This document shows positions 21,101-33,600 of a DNA stretch of 64,000 nucleotides, in pieces. The stretch lies in contig NC_092673.1 in the NCBI RefSeq assembly GCF_964355755.1, positions 27,471,001 through 27,535,000 of the forward strand. Direction: 5' to 3'. The position numbers and the translations under genes are program-made. Every line of letters starts with the position of its first letter. Position 1 is the stretch's first letter. The notes beneath the pieces are model-generated. The model did no database searches. It saw only the letters and a list, made by a program, of their open reading frames with translations, and was not told the origin of the DNA. The DNA comes from Antedon mediterranea (taxonomy: Eukaryota > Echinodermata > Crinoidea > Comatulida > Antedonidae).

Positions 21101-24100
21101 TTTTGTCTGGAGAATAGTGATATACTAGTGCTATTTGTAGTAGGACAAGAATCATTTATATATTTCAGAAACTTGCCCATACAGTTTAATAATGTAATGA
21201 CTTACTTTGTGAAATATGTTATGTGTTCTGTGTTCTCTATCTCCGACTGATTATTTTATTTATTGAACTAAGGGATCTGGACCAACAGGTGGTAAACACC
21301 TCTGAAGCGGTCCAGTCTAAATTGCAAGTGGCTGTGTGTGATACTACTGTATAGTGGCTGTGTTTGTGTGGACTAGTTCACCGGGGTAACCCCCTATTGT
21401 CCCCCAAAGATGTACTAGATTCTAGATGAGCTATGTGTACACTGGACCAACGGTTTATAGTCCTTATCTGAGAAGACACGGATGACATACTCAATAATTA
21501 AATTTGACTGGGATGTTTTTGTGTCTTGTTAGGATATACCAAGTAATCTTGAGGATCTTCTTCTGCCTGATGACACTGTCTTTGTACAAGATATCTATGC
21601 TATCGGAACTCAGGAATCTTGCCCAGAAAAGTAAGTATTGTTTAAACTATTTTTAGTTTGTTTTATTTCTCTTTATTTGGAATTCAGTATCTTTATTTTG
21701 AGTTACCCTTTTTATATAAAATTATTCAACGTATCTCTTCCCTGGTATTAAAAGTATTCTGTTTCAAAGATTATGATTGGTAAACAACGGCCAGAGATAG
21801 CATATATATGTCATATGTAACTAGCATGGTTGTTTTTTCTAGACAAGAATGGGAAGTTAACATTCAACAGATTCTAGGCCCCACTCATGTGCTGCTTCAT
21901 TCAGCGAATCATGGCGTACTAAATCTGCTCATATTCATCCGCCGAGATCTCATCTGGTTTTGTTCTCGTAAGTAAAGATATAAAACAGTTACCTTTTTTG
22001 AGAAAGGAGTTTACAAACTTTCAGAAAGTGAGAGACATTCCAATTGTTACTCCTCCCCCACATGCAAGGGATAAGGGAGACATTCTACTCACTATCTCTT
22101 CCCTACCTGCATAAGATAAGGGAGAGGCATTCTAACAACTACTCTTCCCCCACCTGTAACAAACAAAAAACAATCTACTTGTTCCCCAACCCCCAACTGC
22201 ATTTGATAAAATATTTAATAATCTGTAATTTCCAACCAAACGTTTAATAAATAACATTAATTATGATTATATTACAATTACTTTTCAGCTATTGAGGAAG
22301 ACAGAGTATCTACAAGAGTCGGGTCTATGATCAAGACAAAGGTACAGACAATGAACTATATTCATTATTATTATTCAAGATATTAATTTTTAATTAGACT
22401 GCGATTCTGAAACAAAATCTAGATGTAAATATGGATTTGACTAAGTAATCATATTCGCTATTATCATTGTCTTTATTCCCATTGTGATGGAGTTGTCTAA
22501 ATGGACTTTTTGAAGATGTGCATATTTCGTGCTAGAGTAAAACCCTCTATTGGGGACAACCCTATTAAGGAGACACTTTTCAATGCAAGGAAGGACAGGC
22601 AATATAAATTAGTAAATAATAAAAAAAAAGTAATAATAATATTTTTGCACATATGGCGTTTCATACGTATAATACATGAGCTCGTATGAGCTTGGTATAA
22701 CTTGTATTTTCAGACAAAAATTGAAATGGGAGTAACATATAAAAGACAATAACATTTTAACACTACGGCCAACCCCTATTTAGGAGACACTCCTGTTATG
22801 AGAACACTTTGTTCGGTCCCGAAGGTGTCCTCTTAATAGTGGTTCTATTTTTTTAATTGTTTCCTAAAATGTACATTAATTTTTTCCTTCTTTTTCCAGG
22901 GTGCTATGGCTGTGGCTTTCAATTTCTTTGGAACATCGTTACTATTTATTGCATCTCATTTCACCTGTAAGAAAGTTTGTATTTATCTAGAAACAATTTA
23001 TAGTATATGATTTTTGATAATCTGCTTTTTTAAATATTTTATTTTTTACCTGTTTTTATCATGATTGTATTTAATATTGTACGACTACGGTTTCAGCCAT
23101 TGGCTGTTTGTGTCATTTGAATAAAGATATACCGATATATGTAGCTCCACAAATCTAAGAGCTACAGTGCAACGTTAATGTAGAGTTTTAAGTAGTAGTG
23201 AAGCTGTAGATTGACACGCTTGCCTTCCAATCCCAAAGTCAATGGTTTAATCTTGACCAAGTGCTGGGGTAGTAACTCAAGACTTACTTATTATGTTTTA
23301 ATTATGCTATTTCATATTATTTATTGATATAATTGTAGATTCCCAGCTATTAAGCTTACAGTTGGTACCCATTTCACTCAAACCATTATGTTAATAATAC
23401 TTATACTTTTTTTCTGTTGTGGTGAAATTCAATTTTGAATTGAATTTGAATTGAATTGAAACTATTTTTAATAATTTGTTAATTTCATTCATGGTTTTTT
23501 TTTTATCAATGGTTATCTTTTGTTGTTGTTTGTCAACAGCCGGAGATGAGAAATTAAAAGAACGTGTTTTGGACTATGAGAAGATCATTACAACCCTACA
23601 ACTACCAGTGAAAGATTCACCCATCAGGCCTTATAACAAGAGCAGCAGTGAGTAATGATATCATCACTATCTCATCTTTATTGTCATTAATATTGTCATT
23701 GTCATTATTATCATATTGTTGTTAAGATATTTATTATTATCACTGTATCATCATATATCATTGTCATAATATTATCTTTGTTGTCATTGACAATGGCATC
23801 ACAGACAGAATGAAATTTATCACCTAAAAATTGTTTTTCTTCACAGCTGATGTGACAGCCAAGTTTGACTGTGTTTTTTGGTGTGGTGACTTCAACTTCC
23901 GAATTGACCTTCCCAAGGAACGGGTTGAGAAATGGATAACAAATATGAAGAAAAAAGATGAACCAAACTTTAACAAACTCTTAAAGGAGGACCAACTTAT
24001 TAAAGAAATGAAACGAAGTAAGTTAGTAAATGACAATGTTAATAAAGTGACAATGTTAGGAAGTGACAATGTTAACATTGACAATTTTGGTGACAATGTT

Positions 24101-25063
24101 AGGAAGTGAAACCATTAATTAACATTGTCAAGTTAGTGACAATGTTAGTATTAAGTGACAATGTTAATAAGTGGTAATGCTAGCAAGTGACAATGTTAAT
24201 AAGTGGTAATGCTAGCAAGTGACAATGTTAACATGACATTGTTAACATTGTTTAATGTTTGTAAGTGACAATGGTAGTAAGTAACAATGTTAACATTGTC
24301 AATTTAGTGACAATGTTAGGAAGTGACACCGTTAACATTGTCAATGTAAATGACAATGTTAGTAAAGTGACAATGTGGTGTGATGTTAGTGACAATATTA
24401 GTGACAACTTAGTAAGTTACAATGATAATTTGTGGTAAAAAATGTTAATATATGATCGACAATTACATGCTATTTTGGGGACATTTTTCAGAAGAAGTTT
24501 TTAAACACTTTAAAGAAGATGAAATCCGGTTTTTCCCAACATACAAGTTTGATTTGACAACTGACGAGTATGACACATCAGTAAAAGCAAGAGTTCCATC
24601 CTATACTGTGAGTAGTTACCCCTTTTTTTTATTGTTAATTTGTTTTGTTCTGGATGTTTGATTTGTTGGGACATATCCGTCATACCTATATTGACTATTT
24701 CTATTTTTAATTAATTCATTTTTATCAGATTTGTTTGCATTTCATTTTTTTATTGATTTCAAAGGGATATGATTCTAAACATTCCTAACAAGTATTGAAA
24801 TATCTATTTTACAGGATCGAATTTTATATCGATCAAGAAAGAAAGACGATGTCACAGCTCATGTATACAATTGCTGCGAAACAATCAAAATTTCAGATCA
24901 TCGGCCTGTTTACGCTATCTTCTCTGCGAAGATTCGTCCTGGACGCCATGATATGCCGACAGGGGGCGGACAGTTTGCGAGGAATGTGTTTGTAGAGGGC
25001 AACAAACGGAGAGCTGAAGCGTTGAGGAATGAGAAAACTAGTTCTGTATGTGTTATTCTTTGA
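15184..25063 (+). CDS. INPP5E: Inositol polyphosphate 5-phosphatase, INPP5E type, 11 coding exons
   Basis: Removes the 5-phosphate of phosphoinositides; the vertebrate enzyme acts at the primary cilium and Golgi. Exons: 15184-15287, 15588-17048, 20726-20849, 21533-21630, 21843-21967, 22289-22341, 22900-22966, 23540-23647, 23847-24017, 24492-24607, 24815-25063; 2,676 nt, 891 residues (human 644). The first 520 residues are a Ser/Pro-rich, probably disordered region, mostly one large exon, longer than in human. The phosphatase domain starts near 545 ([11 protein letters not shown]) and has GTQE, GDFNFR (727-732) and SDHRPVYA (836-843) active-site motifs. It ends Cys-Val-Ile-Leu, a CaaX prenylation box. 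The start is the first in-frame ATG of the exon. A 5' non-coding exon may lie beyond the LTR element. Identity is secure. Confidence 0.96.
17069..17231. mobile_element. MITE family A copy
   Basis: AAAGCTCTATCTACACTATC at the left; the right end is degraded (GATAGTGTAAATCGAG). It begins 20 bp after the donor of INPP5E exon 2. Confidence 0.75.
17847..19291. mobile_element. Possible 1.45-kb inverted-terminus element
   Basis: Ends are AGGTTATATGCAT (17847-17859) and inverted ATGCATATAACCT (19279-19291). The left end also carries its own inverted copy at 17863-17875. No clear target duplication and no transposase ORF are seen. The segment 18020-18500 is rich in CG-containing words (GCGCGC, TACGCGCG), unlike its surroundings. 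Confidence 0.45.
18900..18985 (+). mobile_element. tRNA-like head of a SINE (candidate)
   Basis: GCTCGGTGGTCTGTGCTCG resembles an A-box region and GAGATCGAGTCTCACC a B-box, about 45 bp apart, followed by a T run. No full tRNA fold is claimed. Confidence 0.4.
19409..19530. mobile_element. MITE family A copy, left end degraded
   Basis: TTAAGCTCAAATTGTATGATG at the left has lost part of the terminus; the right end GTTTGATAGTGTAGACAGAGC is clean. Confidence 0.75.
20545..20622. repeat. Dispersed repeat R5
   Basis: CGAAACGTCAAAAAACTCAC, ACAGTTCTTTTCA and CGTGGTGTACCGCAAA are shared with 42840-42925. Class unknown. Confidence 0.6.
21285..21490. repeat. Dispersed repeat R3 copy in INPP5E intron 3
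   Basis: Contains GGGGTAACCCCCTA, AAAGATGTACTAGATTCT, then AGTCCTTATCTGAGAAGAC, shared with the copies at 34035-34260 and 47395-47640. Confidence 0.6.
24018..24440. repeat. Imperfect GTGACAATGTTA array in INPP5E intron 9
   Basis: The word (A)AGTGACAATGTTA or a close variant recurs more than a dozen times at irregular spacing right after the exon 9 donor. AT-rich and non-coding. Confidence 0.85.
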
Positions 25064-26424
25064 CGTCTGTTTCACATTCAGATGCTTGTTACTGTTCACA
25101 AGGTAAATTCTATAACACAGAGTCACATATGAGTCACGTGTGTAGCCTGTGTTTATGCTTATATGATACACCGTACAGACAGTATACCTTACAACTGACA
25201 GTACATTTATTTATTATAATAACTTATTATTCAATGTGCTTAAAGTGTTAGAATATGTGCTTAATAAATGATGTTTTATTAAATTTTATTGTTCAACTCA
25301 AACTTATCAACGAGAAATGTTATGTGTAAAAAAGATGAATGATTTTATAAATACAAAGTAACAGGCATAATAATTGTTGACACCAACAAGAAACATGTTG
25401 TTAAACTTAATATTTTATAATTAATATAATTATAAAGACATTTTGCATTACTTTTTGTTATTACATTCTTACGCTTAGAAAAGTGATTTTTATATACAGT
25501 GCATAATCTGCAAATGCCTATGCAAACTTTTGTTTTATAGCCAGTGTTTTGTACACCTGTATTTAACCACCTGTATTTTATGATCTTATTACCATGGCAG
25601 ACACCTTGATTTAATGTGCTTTCGTGTATATGAAATATGTAAATTATGTATAAATTAAATGTAAATAATGTTACATATTTATGAAATAGGACATTGGTAA
25701 TAACAGTATAATATGGTTAGAATGTGCTTGATTTTATTCATGCGTTGATTTATGCTCATGCATATTCATATTTCTTTTAAATCGGCAACCAATCAATGTG
25801 TTTCATGGTAATAGATTTGGCTGGAGTAAAATGCACACATTGATGTTTGTGGTAGGTTGTGTAACTACACCAAAATGTGTTGTTGCAGAAGAAAACAATG
25901 CCTCAATCGGTCCTACTAAACAACACACCACAACACTAGGCCTATACATAATACCACCCACGCACTTTAGTACTCTTGAAGGGAGTATTTAAGAGGCTCA
26001 CTTAGGTTCTGGTTTCATTGTTTAGGCTTTGCAACATGCATTAGCGCACGTAGGAATAGGCGCGTGCGTGTCGTACTATTTACCTATATAATAGCGATAT
26101 ATGGAGTGTGGTGTTTAATAGGACCCTTTGTCCATTGCTCCAAGGTCGTATATGCCATTAAATCTCTAAAAAATGATACCATTTTAAATGTTTTATAAAT
26201 GTATAGATTTTGGAATTTATGACATTTTTACAATTTGATTGTATTTTAAGCGTATGATAACACCCTGTTTCTAAATCTTGAATTTATTTAACAATAGTTT
26301 TAATACATTCCTAGCATGTATTACCACTGCATATATTGATGTTTACACAGTATTAATGTATTCTGAAATTAAAATATGTACTGTATATTTTAAGAGTTTT
26401 ATATGATTTTTAATTGGCCCAATG

Positions 26425-26530
26425 TAAAGCTCTGTCTACACTATCAACTTTTTGTGACAAAAATATGTGATGTGCCCAAATATGGTGGTAATATGACATC
26501 ATCATGTCCATATATGGGCACATCAATTTT
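26425..26530. mobile_element. MITE family A, right-truncated
   Basis: TAAAGCTCTGTCTACACTATC opens it, followed by GATGTGCCCAAATATGG and ATGTCCATATATGGGCACAT; the right terminus is missing. Confidence 0.75.
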
Positions 26531-27674
26531 GTTGGCTTACGAAATGTATTCAATCCGTATTACTGTCAGAACCCTATTAAGAGGACACATGGTTTTTATT
26601 TGGCCTTGTATAATATATATATATATTTAATCATTACATTACTTGTTAAGAAGACATATTCAAGACCTAACTAAATAGAGGGCGGATGTAGTGTACGTAC
26701 ATTCGCCGTTTGTTTCACAAGAAAGTGTCCCATTAAAAGGTTGTCCCAAATAGGATTCATTCTACTGCATTTAATATTATTTTGATAAACAGTGTAAACC
26801 GTGATATATTCGTTGATTACTTGATTTATATTATAATATATCTTAAATGCTGTGCAATTTGTATTATTTTATGCTTATATTCTGCGTGTATTTGTCTAGC
26901 GTCAGAAAAATAAACAAGTTATAACGTCTTGCCCAAATTTTAAACTGTTTTTTGTTTTGATTCGTCTGTACTGTAAATTTAGCGTTCTGTTAATGTAATA
27001 TAATAGAAATATAAAACTATTCAGAAAACAAGTGTGAAGACGTCATTGTTATTTTACATTTCCAACTTTATTTATTCATCTATGGGACAAGACTACTAAA
27101 GGAACGATATGGTGCCTGCCGCGTTTCCCGACCATGCCATGCCATGCCCGAACTATATTAAACCAAGGACCTATGAATTAGTTCCATGATTAAACCATGG
27201 ACAATAAGTTATTTCGCCATGATGAAACGTAGATTGGTTTTATTATATTTGCTCTATGATAATAATATTCGTCACGCTGTATGTTGGATGGTTGAGTAGT
27301 CGTTATTGGTGCATGCCGTGTAGGTGCATTCATGAACTGAAGACGGAAATAAACTAAAATTTGAATAATTTTTGTAGTTCTTTTTGTTGTTAGCAATTCA
27401 CCCAGAGGTATGTAAACCTAGTTTATCAAGTTAGTTGTTGTGAAGCTTTGATTTTTAACAAAAAGTTGACGCATTCTTTGCTAGCTTCCACCTCCTAATG
27501 CAAGTACACTGGCATACAAGTAGGTCTACAGGAGGAATAATTATACAGTAAATCGTTCCTACTATTCATTCGTATTCATAATTTTGGAAGGTAAGTTTTA
27601 AAACTATACTTAGGTATTTCCGTCTCAAACAGGCCGCTCCACAACGTAAGGCTGGACTCACGACAAAACTTTGT

Positions 27675-27891
27675 TTAACCAAGGAAATCTAACAACAGGA
27701 CACTGAGCTCGCCTCGTCAATATGGGGGGAACTCGTAAGAGCCCTAATTTGATCTTATGTCAAATACCAGATTTACTGTATTATGTATGTATTTTCTGTA
27801 CTGTCTGTTAAGGGGCGTGGAACTGACCGTGTGGCAGCCACAGATAAACCCTCTGATCTTCGTAGCTCACCATCCTCTTACCTTGGTTTAA
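27675..27891. mobile_element. Inverted-terminus repeat R4, copy 1
   Basis: TTAACCAAGGAAATCTAACA at the left and TACCTTGGTTTAA at the right are inverted. The interior (CACTGAGCTCGCCT, CAGATAAACCCTCTGATCTT) is shared with 53535-53762. Confidence 0.7.
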
Positions 27892-27998
27892 CTGCATGTG
27901 ATGATGGTTATCGCTGGCAGTGAATTGTATTATAGTGCCTAGTATTGCTTAAGGGACTCGTGAGACAGAATGTTTTTCTTCTAGCTCTTTTTATCTCA

Positions 27999-28393
27999 AA
28001 AGCTTTGTCTACACTATCAAACTAGTTCGACAAAAAAGTGCGATGTGATCAAATATGGTAGTGATGTGCCCAAATACAGTAGTGATATAACATCATCATG
28101 TCCATATATGGGCACATCACATGTTCTTGTCACATAAATCATCAACACTATACTATATTAATGTTTTTACTTCAGCGTTATTGTTTGCAATTCAAGTATG
28201 AACAATGGTTTCAAACAATAATAGAGTGAGCTTTCGATTTGGGACGACCTATGACATACGCCTACACGTATTGGAATTTAGAGTTTTCATTTATTTATAT
28301 TTTAACATAATTATTATGATTTGTATATTTGTATAATTTAAAAAAAAATGTGTTTTTTGTTACATACAGTTTGATAGTGTAGACATAGCTTTA
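27999..28393. mobile_element. MITE family A copy split by an insertion
   Basis: The left part 27999-28140 (AAGCTTTGTCTACACTATCA) and the right terminus 28370-28393 (GTTTGATAGTGTAGACATAGC) are separated by about 225 bp of unrelated sequence. Confidence 0.65.
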
Positions 28394-28508
28394 AATGTTT
28401 GTTCATTCTCAGTTGAATTCAGAGACATAAATGTTTATTTTATTCGATTGTCGCATAGCTTTCACAAAACCAACGTTATCATTGATTATGTTTGTTGTTT
28501 TCCTTTAG

Positions 28509-30272
28509 ATGTCTGCTGGCGAAGAATTTGTTCGAATGTCTGGAAGCTCCGAGAAGAAAATGTGTTCGGCTCATGATGACAATGTACTGAAGTATTTCTG
28601 TTCCACCTGTAAGAAGTCCCTTTGCACAGATTGTTATCGTATTCTAGATTGCTATACCAAAGGTCATGACGTCATCTCTATGAAGGATGCTGAAAACAGT
28701 TTCAATGAAAAAGCTAAAGATGCGTTAAAGAATGCGGGTGATGTTATCAAAATTCTAGAAAGAAAACTGGATGCGATCGTTGTTCAGGAAACAAAATATA
28801 ATCACCAGTTGGATTTATGCAAAGAAGCCATCGAAATGCAAAGGAGAGTAGCCATTGAACATATCAACGAAAATCATAAAAGGTTGTCGAAGCAATTGGG
28901 ACATTTAAAAGAGAGAAAGGATCGTGCAAAAACCAAACACTTCGAAGTTTTTGACACAAAGAAAACGGAAGTTGAAGCGATGACTACAAAAGTTAAGGCA
29001 ACAATGAACGACCCAGAGCAAACAGAAACACTCACGTCTCTTACAAAAGAGATTAAAGACTTTAAGGATAAGGTTACACGAAGAGATGATGATCCGCAGA
29101 AGGGAAATATTTTACCGAAGTTTATTTCGTCCTCGCAACTTCTAGATGTGATAAAAACACAGGGTCTTGGAGAAATTATCAATGTTAATGACTTGTATAA
29201 GGTTGATGGAAAACCAATTACAGTTACCAAAGGACAGCCATTTATGATTAGAGTGAAAAGCGGGAAAGGCAGCGGCTCTTCGGATGATGATGGATTGACT
29301 GCTATCTTAAAGAATTATCCAAGCATAGAGTGTGCTGAGGTTAAATACAGAGGAGATGGAGAGTACAACATTATAGGTAAATGCAGTGAAGAAGGAAGAT
29401 GGGAAATGAGACTTACAACTGGTGATGCGCACATTGAAGGTTCACCATTAGACGTCAAAGTCGAAAACGAGATGTATGAAATACATACAATTGACAATAT
29501 CTCATACTTCAAGAAAGACAAAGGCGGACAAGTAACAGATGTACTGCTTGATAAAAATGGCCACATCTTAGTATCGAGCTACAGTAATTATATTTTGAAG
29601 TTTTCCAAATCTGGTTCATTTGTTGAAAAGGCAACAGTTCGACGTGACAGAGAAGTTGTACGGATGCATCGTGTTGGTTACTGTGACATGGTTTATAGTG
29701 AATATACAAAAAGATGTGTTGTAGTCTGCAATTATGCATTGAAAAAGATCCGCTCATTTGGTAAAGGGACATTGAAATATCCAATGGGGCTAGCAGTAAA
29801 CAACGTGACGGATGTTGTATATGTGGCCGACAGTGAGGCTCATTGTGTGTTTAAATTTAATATTAAAGATGGGGAGAGTCTTGGTCAAATAGGGTCAGGT
29901 AAATTATTCAAACCATATGACGTCACGTTAATGAAAACAGGTCATGTGATCGTAGCTGATTATGAAAGTAGCAAACTACAAATGTTTGATTCAGATGGTA
30001 ATTACATACGTGTCTTTGTCGAAAAGGGAAGAGAAGATGGTGAAGTCATAGCTCCATGTGGCGTGGTCACAGATATCAATGACAATATCGTGGTAGCAAG
30101 TAATCATAAACTGCAACTATTTGATAAAGATGGCGCTTTCATAAAGCGAATAGATCACAAAGATGATGGGTTAGATACTCCGTTTGGGATTACAGTAATA
30201 GCAGGGAGACCAAGAAGAAAAGTAGCGGTTGCTAATCACGGGGCAAACAATGTTAAGATATATACATACTAG
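28509..30272 (+). CDS. B-box/coiled-coil/filamin/NHL protein (TRIM2/3-like, no RING)
   Basis: 587 residues in one coding exon. A B-box zinc-binding domain lies at 19-57 (CSAHDDN, CSTC, CTDC, GHDV). A coiled coil follows to about 195, then a filamin-like immunoglobulin domain at about 235-325 (GDGEYNIIGKC, IEGSPLDVKVENE) and a C-terminal NHL beta-propeller at about 335-587 (for example GLAVNNVTDVVYVADSEAHC). In family members the propeller binds RNA or protein partners, and a RING domain gives ubiquitin ligase activity. No RING is present here, so ligase activity is not supported. The ATG sits directly after a TTTAG acceptor, so the 5' exon is non-coding or the true start lies further upstream. 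Such genes are often expanded in invertebrates; no orthologue is named. Confidence 0.9.
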   Translation: MSAGEEFVRMSGSSEKKMCSAHDDNVLKYFCSTCKKSLCTDCYRILDCYTKGHDVISMKDAENSFNEKAKDALKNAGDVIKILERKLDAIVVQETKYNHQLDLCKEAIEMQRRVAIEHINENHKRLSKQLGHLKERKDRAKTKHFEVFDTKKTEVEAMTTKVKATMNDPEQTETLTSLTKEIKDFKDKVTRRDDDPQKGNILPKFISSSQLLDVIKTQGLGEIINVNDLYKVDGKPITVTKGQPFMIRVKSGKGSGSSDDDGLTAILKNYPSIECAEVKYRGDGEYNIIGKCSEEGRWEMRLTTGDAHIEGSPLDVKVENEMYEIHTIDNISYFKKDKGGQVTDVLLDKNGHILVSSYSNYILKFSKSGSFVEKATVRRDREVVRMHRVGYCDMVYSEYTKRCVVVCNYALKKIRSFGKGTLKYPMGLAVNNVTDVVYVADSEAHCVFKFNIKDGESLGQIGSGKLFKPYDVTLMKTGHVIVADYESSKLQMFDSDGNYIRVFVEKGREDGEVIAPCGVVTDINDNIVVASNHKLQLFDKDGAFIKRIDHKDDGLDTPFGITVIAGRPRRKVAVANHGANNVKIYTY

Positions 30273-30663
30273 ACACAACAATCTTCCTTTTAGGCAGGCA
30301 GATAATTATGTGTGTTAAATATTGTTAATAACTTGTAGACTTAGACTCATTTATTCATTCTTAATTTATATATTTTGTGTTGTTGATTTCAAGCATTGAT
30401 ATTATACTTTGCCTATAAATAATATGTGTCTAAACTTTTTCAAACATTTCATTATCAATCACTGGCCATATGTTTCAATGATATTTATAATTGAATAAAT
30501 ACCTCATTAAAAATGTATTTCCCACTGTGTTTTTTTGCCTGGTTGTGTACATTAGATACCATTATCTCAACAATTTAAAGATAGTTGATTGTTTCGCGCC
30601 ACATTACGTAACATTGATGAAAAAAGTTAAAGAATTGTCATACTATAGAGGGCGTACTTTAAA
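30273..30663. other. Short intergenic spacer
   Basis: 3' untranslated region of the NHL gene (AATAAA near 30495) and the PMPCA promoter. AAAATGGCG spans the PMPCA start, matching the YY1-type motif often found at starts of mitochondrial-protein genes. No gene is seen. Confidence 0.5.
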
Positions 30664-33600
30664 ATGGCGACTCGCATGGTAAGGGTACATGCGAAAAATT
30701 GCATAAGATTATCTGGAGGAAAGACAGATTTTAAAAGGTTAGTTTAAATAATTAAACTATGTAATTGGATATATTAAATATTGTAAACGTGTGAAATGAT
30801 TTTATTCCTATCTTCTTCTGGCGAAACAGTTTTTGAGACTACCGTGTAGCTATCTAGGGCTCTATCTAGCCTAGCTAGGCTAGCGGGATCCAGTCAAGTC
30901 GCCCCATCGCAAAGTCGCCCCATACAAAGTCGCCCAATACAAAGTCGCCCCATCGCAAAGTCGCCCCAAAACAAAGTCGCCCCGGCACAGTCGCCCCATC
31001 GCAAAGTCGCCCCATTACAAAGTCGCCCCATCGGAAATTCGCCCCATCGCAAAGTCGCCCCAACGCAAAGTCGCCCCATCGCAAAGTCGCCCACGGTTTT
31101 AATCATATTGGTTGCGTTTGATATCGATTGCGTTGTTACTTTGGTCGCGCTAAATGTCGTATACAGTATAATGTTTATCCTATATACATAATTTGTGTTT
31201 TAATTTTTAAGGTTTTAATGGAGTGATGTGCTTTTTATTAAAAATCATTAAAAAAATAGTCCCTTGTTTGAAAGTTCTAAAAAGATTAGGCCTATCCCTG
31301 ATTTATAGTTTCGAAAATGTTAATTTAATATGATTTTAAAATTAGTTACCAGAGCCACAATTACGAATCTTTCTTCAACCTACGCGTGGATACCAGCTAA
31401 TTTTTTAGGATAATAATTATAATAAATGTATAAATGTGTAGTAGCCTAGGCCTTCCTATAGATTTACAGTAGTTAAAACAATAACAGTGTTGTAAGACAA
31501 TGAGTGTTATAGGCTACTTATTGATCATTTTGCATTTATTGACAAGTTATGTGTCTTAATTTTATAATGACTTTTCAAAATAAAGAAATTAAAAAAAAAG
31601 GATTTCATCGCCGATATGATTGTTTTACATGCAGGTATTTTAGTAAAATTAAAACGCTACATTTTGACCATGGAAAAACCATCGTACAGTATCGTGTGCG
31701 TGTTTTTTAAAAAGAGCAATCCCCGACGGTCAGCAGAAAGACGGCGCAGTTCCGATTGGTTTCAGAGAATGTTTCAGATGGCGAGTCGCCTTTTATTCAA
31801 CAGCACAATGATCATTTTACTGAAGAAATTCTTTTCAACCCTTTTGGTTAGGCCTAGAACATTCTAATTATCATGCCTAATAAATATCCTCATATCGGGT
31901 ATTTATTTAATTTTAAATTAAACAAGACCGTGAAGAGGCACGGAATAATACGTACACGGACGTACGACGAATACACACACGCACGTCATCATTTACGACA
32001 TATAGTGGTGATATGATGCAATTTTATAATGGATATAATGATGGGATTGCCTTTCCAGGCTTACAATCAATGTTCATTACGTAATACTATGTATATAATC
32101 TAGATCGTATAACATCATTTTATCGCGACCAAATTTAAACGCGACCGATTTCGAACGCGACTGATATCATCGTAAAACTCCGGCGGGGTTTCCCCATCTT
32201 CAGATGGTGCGTTGTAGTGCGACAACGGCGGAGTAATTACGGGGGTTTCCCTCTGGTAAGCTAGCACGTTAGTGCGACCGCGGAGTGATTAGTCGGGGGC
32301 TTCCTCTCTGATGATGGTGGTGCGTGCCGATCGTGTGACCTGAAACTACATGGCGGGGCTTCCCCTTTTTATGCCTACACGTTCCGTGTTATTTTGTGTA
32401 TCATTGCGACATTTTACGCACTTGTAAACTATTTTTTAACGTTTTGGGGCGACTTTGCGATAGGGCGACTTTGTGATGGGGCGACTTTGCGATGGGGCGA
32501 CTTTGCGTTGGGGCGACTTTGCGATGGGGCGACTTTGCGATGGGGCGACTGTGTCGGGGCGACTTTGTTTTGGGGCGACTTTGCGATGGGGCGACTGTGT
32601 AAGGGGCGACTTTGTATGGGGCGACTTTGCGATGGGGCGACTTGACTAGCAGGCTAGCTAGGCCTATCTTGTATAATAGCGTAGCTAGGCTGGCCTACTA
32701 GGCTAGGCCCTACAGTACTAGAGGCCTACTAGTAGTACTAGTACGGTACTAGCTAGCAGGCCTACTAGAGGGCCTAGTTAAGCTGCTCACATCTCTACTT
32801 ATCCATCATCGATCGTCATAGCCTACATCATATCGACATCGCATATAGGGATAGTGCAGCATGATGCAAGCACAGAGTCAGAGTCAATACAAAGTGACAC
32901 CAGCCAGGGAAGAGTGTAATTTAACTCTTCCCTGACACTGGTGACACTAGGCCTTGCGCTGCCTATAATATAGGGTACAATCCACATGCCTAAATAATAT
33001 TGTCCGAATGAGATTGTCAGAGGTTTCTGAAGTAAATTTTTGTCAATAATAAATAATTAATGTTAAGCGTAAATAATATTATTATTAGGTAGGTCTGATA
33101 GACTTGGTTGTGCGGACTTACACGGTCACACTAGCCTACCTAGGCTAGTCCTAATAATGATTTAAATATTCTTAAAGATGTTACAGTATGGTCCACCGAA
33201 AACATAAAAAATGAAAATCTGACTTTGAATAGGCCATTTTGCAGTTTTAACAAAGTTAATTCCTTCTGTTGGAAGAAAACCAAGAAAATATTGTTTTCAC
33301 TTAGAAAAAGACAAAATAAACAGTTAAATTTAAAAAAAAACAAAGTTATTAAAATTTTAAGTTTTAATATTAATAAAACTTTTGTTTATTCAAATGTTTA
33401 TTGTGTTTGATTCCTAGATGCCGAATTACTGGTCTTCGTCGTTCCTTCTGCAGTTCTTATGGACAGGCTGGTAAAACTTCATTATGCCATCCCCTTCCTG
33501 GGACACCAAGTCCAGTGTATGCCACAGTAACAGACAATTCTTATGAAACACATGTAACTACACTGGAAAATGGCATGAGAGTGGCTTCACAGAACATGTT

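Larger units (their letters stand above)
25064..28508. other. Intergenic region after INPP5E
   Basis: Starts with the INPP5E 3' untranslated region (AATAAA at 25263-25268 is a candidate polyadenylation signal). It contains two MITE family A copies, a repeat with CCAAGG ends (27675-27891) and traces of the GGGGACAC dispersed repeat near 26560-26760. The TTTAG acceptor just before 28509 implies a non-coding first exon of the next gene somewhere here. No protein-coding gene is seen. Confidence 0.6.

Noticed and set aside
30875-32645. ORFs of [10 protein letters not shown] type, and an 83-codon ORF at 31616-31867
   Set aside because: The first are the foldback arm repeats read as protein. The 83-codon ORF has no recognisable domain and sits in an intron.
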